In this document: positions 6,590 through 8,284 of the stretch, one piece after another
Layout: every line of letters begins with the position of its first letter
How positions within the stretch are numbered: the first letter of the stretch is position 1
Source: Actinomycetales bacterium
Lineage (GTDB): Bacteria; Actinomycetota; Actinomycetes; Mycobacteriales; Mycobacteriaceae
Direction: 5' to 3'
DNA: 8,284 bases
NCBI GenBank assembly: GCA_012838715.1
Contig: DUOR01000281.1
Location: 1-8,284 of the forward strand
Position numbers and translations under genes: made by a program
Notes under the pieces: generated by a model
What the model saw: the letters and a program-made list of their open reading frames with translations, nothing else
Told to the model about the DNA's origin: nothing
Database searches by the model: none

Positions 6590-6715
6590 ATGCTCCCGCA
6601 CGAACAGGCCATCCTCGACTTCTTCGAGACCATCGCCCCGGGCGTCAACGCCGGCTCGATGGGGCTCGGCGAGATCCTCGCCGCCATCGTCGCCTTCCTC
6701 GGCGGCCTGTCCTAG
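6590..6715 (+). CDS. 41-aa acidic hydrophobic peptide, possibly a PorA/PorH-like mycomembrane porin
   Basis: Seen: ATG at 6590 to TAG at 6715, 41 codons, with a strong ribosome site and a promoter-like, repeat-bearing upstream region. The peptide begins [20 protein letters not shown], has a Gly/Ser hinge (AGSMGLG, 21-27) and ends in a hydrophobic helix, [14 protein letters not shown] (28-41). It has four acidic residues, no Lys or Arg, no cysteine and no signal peptide. Known: corynebacterial PorA (45 aa) and PorH (57 aa) are small, acidic, signal-less alpha-helical porins carrying O-linked mycolates on serine. PorA, recalled from memory, also has a Ser/Gly turn followed by a hydrophobic segment ending in Leu-Gly. 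S23 and S41 are the only serines here. Inferred: a mycomembrane peptide served by the divergent mycolyltransferase. Alternatives are a membrane-active small protein unrelated to porins, or a regulatory peptide tied to lpd, 103 bases downstream. That it is a gene is fairly likely; its function is uncertain. Confidence 0.66.
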   Translation: MLPHEQAILDFFETIAPGVNAGSMGLGEILAAIVAFLGGLS

Positions 6716-6781
6716 CGCCCTGTCCTGGCGCGGGTTCGCGGCACCCGATTGCTCACCCGGCAAAAGGGAGTGCCCCCATCG

Positions 6782-6799
6782 GATGACTCGCACGTCATC
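6782..6799. promoter_or_regulatory. 18-bp inverted repeat, operator candidate for lpd
   Basis: GATGAC (6782-6787) and GTCATC (6794-6799) are exact reverse complements separated by TCGCAC. The site overlaps the -35-like ATGACT and sits 20-37 bases upstream of the proposed transcript start at 6819, a place where a dimeric repressor would compete with RNA polymerase. It does not match the GlxR consensus (TGTGA-N6-TCACA) or the RamB motif as I know it, so no regulator is named. Confidence 0.42.
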
Positions 6800-6811
6800 G
6801 GCGCGTAATCT
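6783..6811 (+). promoter_or_regulatory. Promoter of lpd (ATGACT - 17 bp - TAATCT), leaderless
   Basis: TAATCT at 6806-6811 fits TAnnnT and ends 7 bases before GTG 6819. ATGACT at 6783-6788 resembles a -35 (four of six bases match TTGACA) at the ideal 17-bp spacing. Transcription would begin at the GTG itself. There is no Shine-Dalgarno before 6819, consistent with a leaderless message. Confidence 0.5.
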
Positions 6812-6818
6812 CGTTGCC

Positions 6819-8234
6819 GTGGCTGAACATTATGATCTCGTTGTCCTTGGCGCCGGTCCCGGCGGTTACGTCGCCGCCATCCGCGCCTCCCAGCTGGGCC
6901 TGAAGGTGGCCGTCGTCGAAAAGCAGTACTGGGGCGGTGTCTGCCTGAACGTCGGCTGCATCCCCTCCAAGTCGCTGTTGAAGAACGCCGAGGTGGCGCA
7001 CATCTTCAACCACCAGGCGAAGACCTTCGGCATTTCCGGCGACGCCTCCTTCGACTTCGGCGCGGCGCACGACCGCTCCCGCAAGGTGTCCGCGGGCATC
7101 GTCAAGGGCGTCCACTTCCTCATGAAGAAGAACAAGATCGAGGAGGTCGACGGCTGGGGCGAATTCAAGGACGCCAACACCATCGTCATCACCGACGGCA
7201 AGGACGAGGGCAAGGAGCTCACGTTCGACAACGCCATCATCGCGACCGGCTCCGTCGTCCGCTCCCTGCCGGGCGTCGAGCTCGGCGGCAACATCGTCTC
7301 CTATGAGGAGCAGATCCTCTCCGACGACCTGCCGGACTCCATGGTCATCGTCGGAGCCGGCGCCATCGGCATGGAATTCGCCTACGTCCTGGCCAACTAC
7401 GGGGTGGACGTCACCATCGTCGAGTTCATGGACCGCGTCCTGCCGAATGAGGACGAGGACGTCTCCAAGGTCATCGCCAAGGAGTACAAGAAGCTCGGCG
7501 TCAAGCTGCTCACCGGCCACAAGACCACCGCCATCAAGGACAACGGCGACTCCGTCGAGGTCCAGGTGGAGTCCAAGGACGGCAAGAAGTCCGAGACCCT
7601 CACCGTCGACCGCGTCATGGTCTCCATCGGCTTCGCCCCGCGCACCGAGGGCATCGGCCTGGAGAACGCCGGCGTCGAACTCGGCGAGCGCGGCGAGATC
7701 CCCATCGACGACTACATGCGCACCAACGTCGACCACATCTACTCGATTGGCGACGTCACCATGAAGCTGCAGCTCGCCCATGTGGCCGAGACGCAGGGCG
7801 TCATCGCCGCCGAGCACATGGCCGGCCACGAGACCGACGTCATCGAGGACTACCTGAACATGCCGCGCGCGACGTTCTGCAACCCGCAGGTCGCGTCCTT
7901 CGGCAAGACCGAGGCCCAGGCCAAGAAGTGGGCCGAGGAGAACGACCGCGAGATCACCGTCTCCACCTTCCCGTTCTCCGCGAACGGCAAGGCGCAGGGT
8001 CTGGCCGAGGCGACCGGCTTCGTCAAGCTCATCGCGGACGCCGAGCACGGCGAGCTGCTGGGCGGCCACATGGTCGGAGCCAACGTCTCCGAGCTCATGC
8101 CGCAGCTGGTCCTGGCGCAGAAGTACGAGCTGACCTCCGAGGAGATCGGCCGCACCACCCACATCCACCCGACCATGTCCGAGGCGATGAAGGAAGCCGC
8201 CGAGGGCCTGATGGGCGAGATGATCAACTTCTAG
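6819..8234 (+). CDS. lpd: Dihydrolipoamide dehydrogenase (E3), 471 aa
   Basis: The enzyme reoxidises protein-bound dihydrolipoamide with NAD+ through FAD. It is the E3 subunit of the pyruvate and 2-oxoglutarate dehydrogenase complexes in the cytosol. Seen: the FAD-binding GAGPGG (11-16), redox-active C42 and C47 in [13 protein letters not shown], the NAD-binding GAGAIG (179-184), the second FAD motif YSIGDV (308-313) and the dimer-interface pair H450 and E455 in HIHPTMSE. All key residues are present, and 471 residues fits the family (about 465-475). The start chosen is GTG 6819, giving (M)[15 protein letters not shown], because family members begin 4-8 residues before the first beta strand. 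The in-frame ATG 6783 would add 12 atypical residues. The gene follows the 41-codon gene by 103 bases on the same strand but has its own promoter and an operator-like inverted repeat. Frequent GAG, AAG and GTC codons suggest high expression. Confidence 0.97.
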   Translation: MAEHYDLVVLGAGPGGYVAAIRASQLGLKVAVVEKQYWGGVCLNVGCIPSKSLLKNAEVAHIFNHQAKTFGISGDASFDFGAAHDRSRKVSAGIVKGVHFLMKKNKIEEVDGWGEFKDANTIVITDGKDEGKELTFDNAIIATGSVVRSLPGVELGGNIVSYEEQILSDDLPDSMVIVGAGAIGMEFAYVLANYGVDVTIVEFMDRVLPNEDEDVSKVIAKEYKKLGVKLLTGHKTTAIKDNGDSVEVQVESKDGKKSETLTVDRVMVSIGFAPRTEGIGLENAGVELGERGEIPIDDYMRTNVDHIYSIGDVTMKLQLAHVAETQGVIAAEHMAGHETDVIEDYLNMPRATFCNPQVASFGKTEAQAKKWAEENDREITVSTFPFSANGKAQGLAEATGFVKLIADAEHGELLGGHMVGANVSELMPQLVLAQKYELTSEEIGRTTHIHPTMSEAMKEAAEGLMGEMINF

Positions 8235-8243
8235 TTTCCGGCG

Positions 8244-8272
8244 TCCGCGCACTTCCGGCGCGGAACCGCGGA
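8244..8272 (+). terminator. Imperfect hairpin behind lpd, possible terminator
   Basis: Ten bases after the TAG, TCCGCG (8244-8249) pairs with CGCGGA (8267-8272), and TTCCG (8253-8257) pairs with CGGAA (8261-8265) around a GCG loop. An internal bulge (CAC opposite C) separates the two stems. The 12 bases that follow before the window ends hold no U tract, so intrinsic termination is uncertain. Confidence 0.35.
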
Positions 8273-8284
8273 TCACGGCGGGCG

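Noticed and set aside
6715..6731. GCGCC...GGCGC hairpin just after the 41-codon gene, as a terminator
   Set aside because: The stem is only 5 bp with a 7-base loop and no U tract, which is too weak to call.
6251..6793. 180-codon minus-strand frame across the divergent promoter region
   Set aside because: It overlaps the mycolyltransferase signal region and the small gene in the wrong frame, without a ribosome site or recognisable domain.
6795..8276. A 493-codon open frame antisense to lpd
   Set aside because: It is a shadow of lpd: its composition is dominated by Asp/Val/Gly/His from reversed codons and it has no motif.

Overview
The window is GC-rich, densely packed chromosomal DNA from an actinobacterium of the mycolic-acid group, most likely Corynebacterium or a close relative. 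Three things point there: an exported Ag85/Cmt-type mycolyltransferase with a GMSMS nucleophile elbow and an HSWGYW histidine motif; an actinobacterial-type dihydrolipoamide dehydrogenase (lpd); and a 41-residue acidic, signal-less peptide resembling the small mycomembrane porins PorA/PorH. Several genes start with GTG or look leaderless, which is common in this group. No tRNA, rRNA, insertion sequence, CRISPR array or other mobile element was seen.

Layout. Positions 1-5138 hold four genes on the minus strand. In transcription order they are a prolyl-oligopeptidase-family serine peptidase (3039-5138), an M1-family zinc metallopeptidase (1497-2984), a 12-TM polysaccharide flippase-like membrane protein (196-1500) and the N-terminal 51 codons of a family 2 glycosyltransferase (1-154, cut by the window edge). 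The M1 and flippase genes share a 4-base GTGA overlap, and the flippase-glycosyltransferase gap is 41 bases, so these three are probably one transcription unit. The oligopeptidase has its own apparent promoter, which lies inside a perfect 11-bp inverted repeat covering its ATG. Further upstream on the same strand is the exported mycolyltransferase (5245-6366), with a hairpin terminator candidate behind it.

Positions 6367-6589 form a 223-bp divergent regulatory region. It separates the mycolyltransferase (minus) from the 41-codon gene (plus, 6590-6715), which was found by reading the sequence because it is very short. The region contains six consecutive 9-bp direct repeats of a GTGAC-like unit (6524-6577), an arrangement resembling binding arrays of an OmpR-family response regulator such as MtrA. 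Next is lpd (6819-8234, plus). Its protein start and a promoter whose -10 lies 7 bases before GTG indicate a leaderless mRNA, and an 18-bp inverted repeat overlaps its -35.

Biologically, the window links cell-envelope functions (mycolyl transfer, a candidate mycomembrane peptide, glycan flipping and glycosyl transfer) with two peptidases and a central-carbon enzyme. The most noteworthy unexplained piece is the mycolyltransferase / 9-bp repeat array / porin-like peptide unit. Its functional reading is inference.
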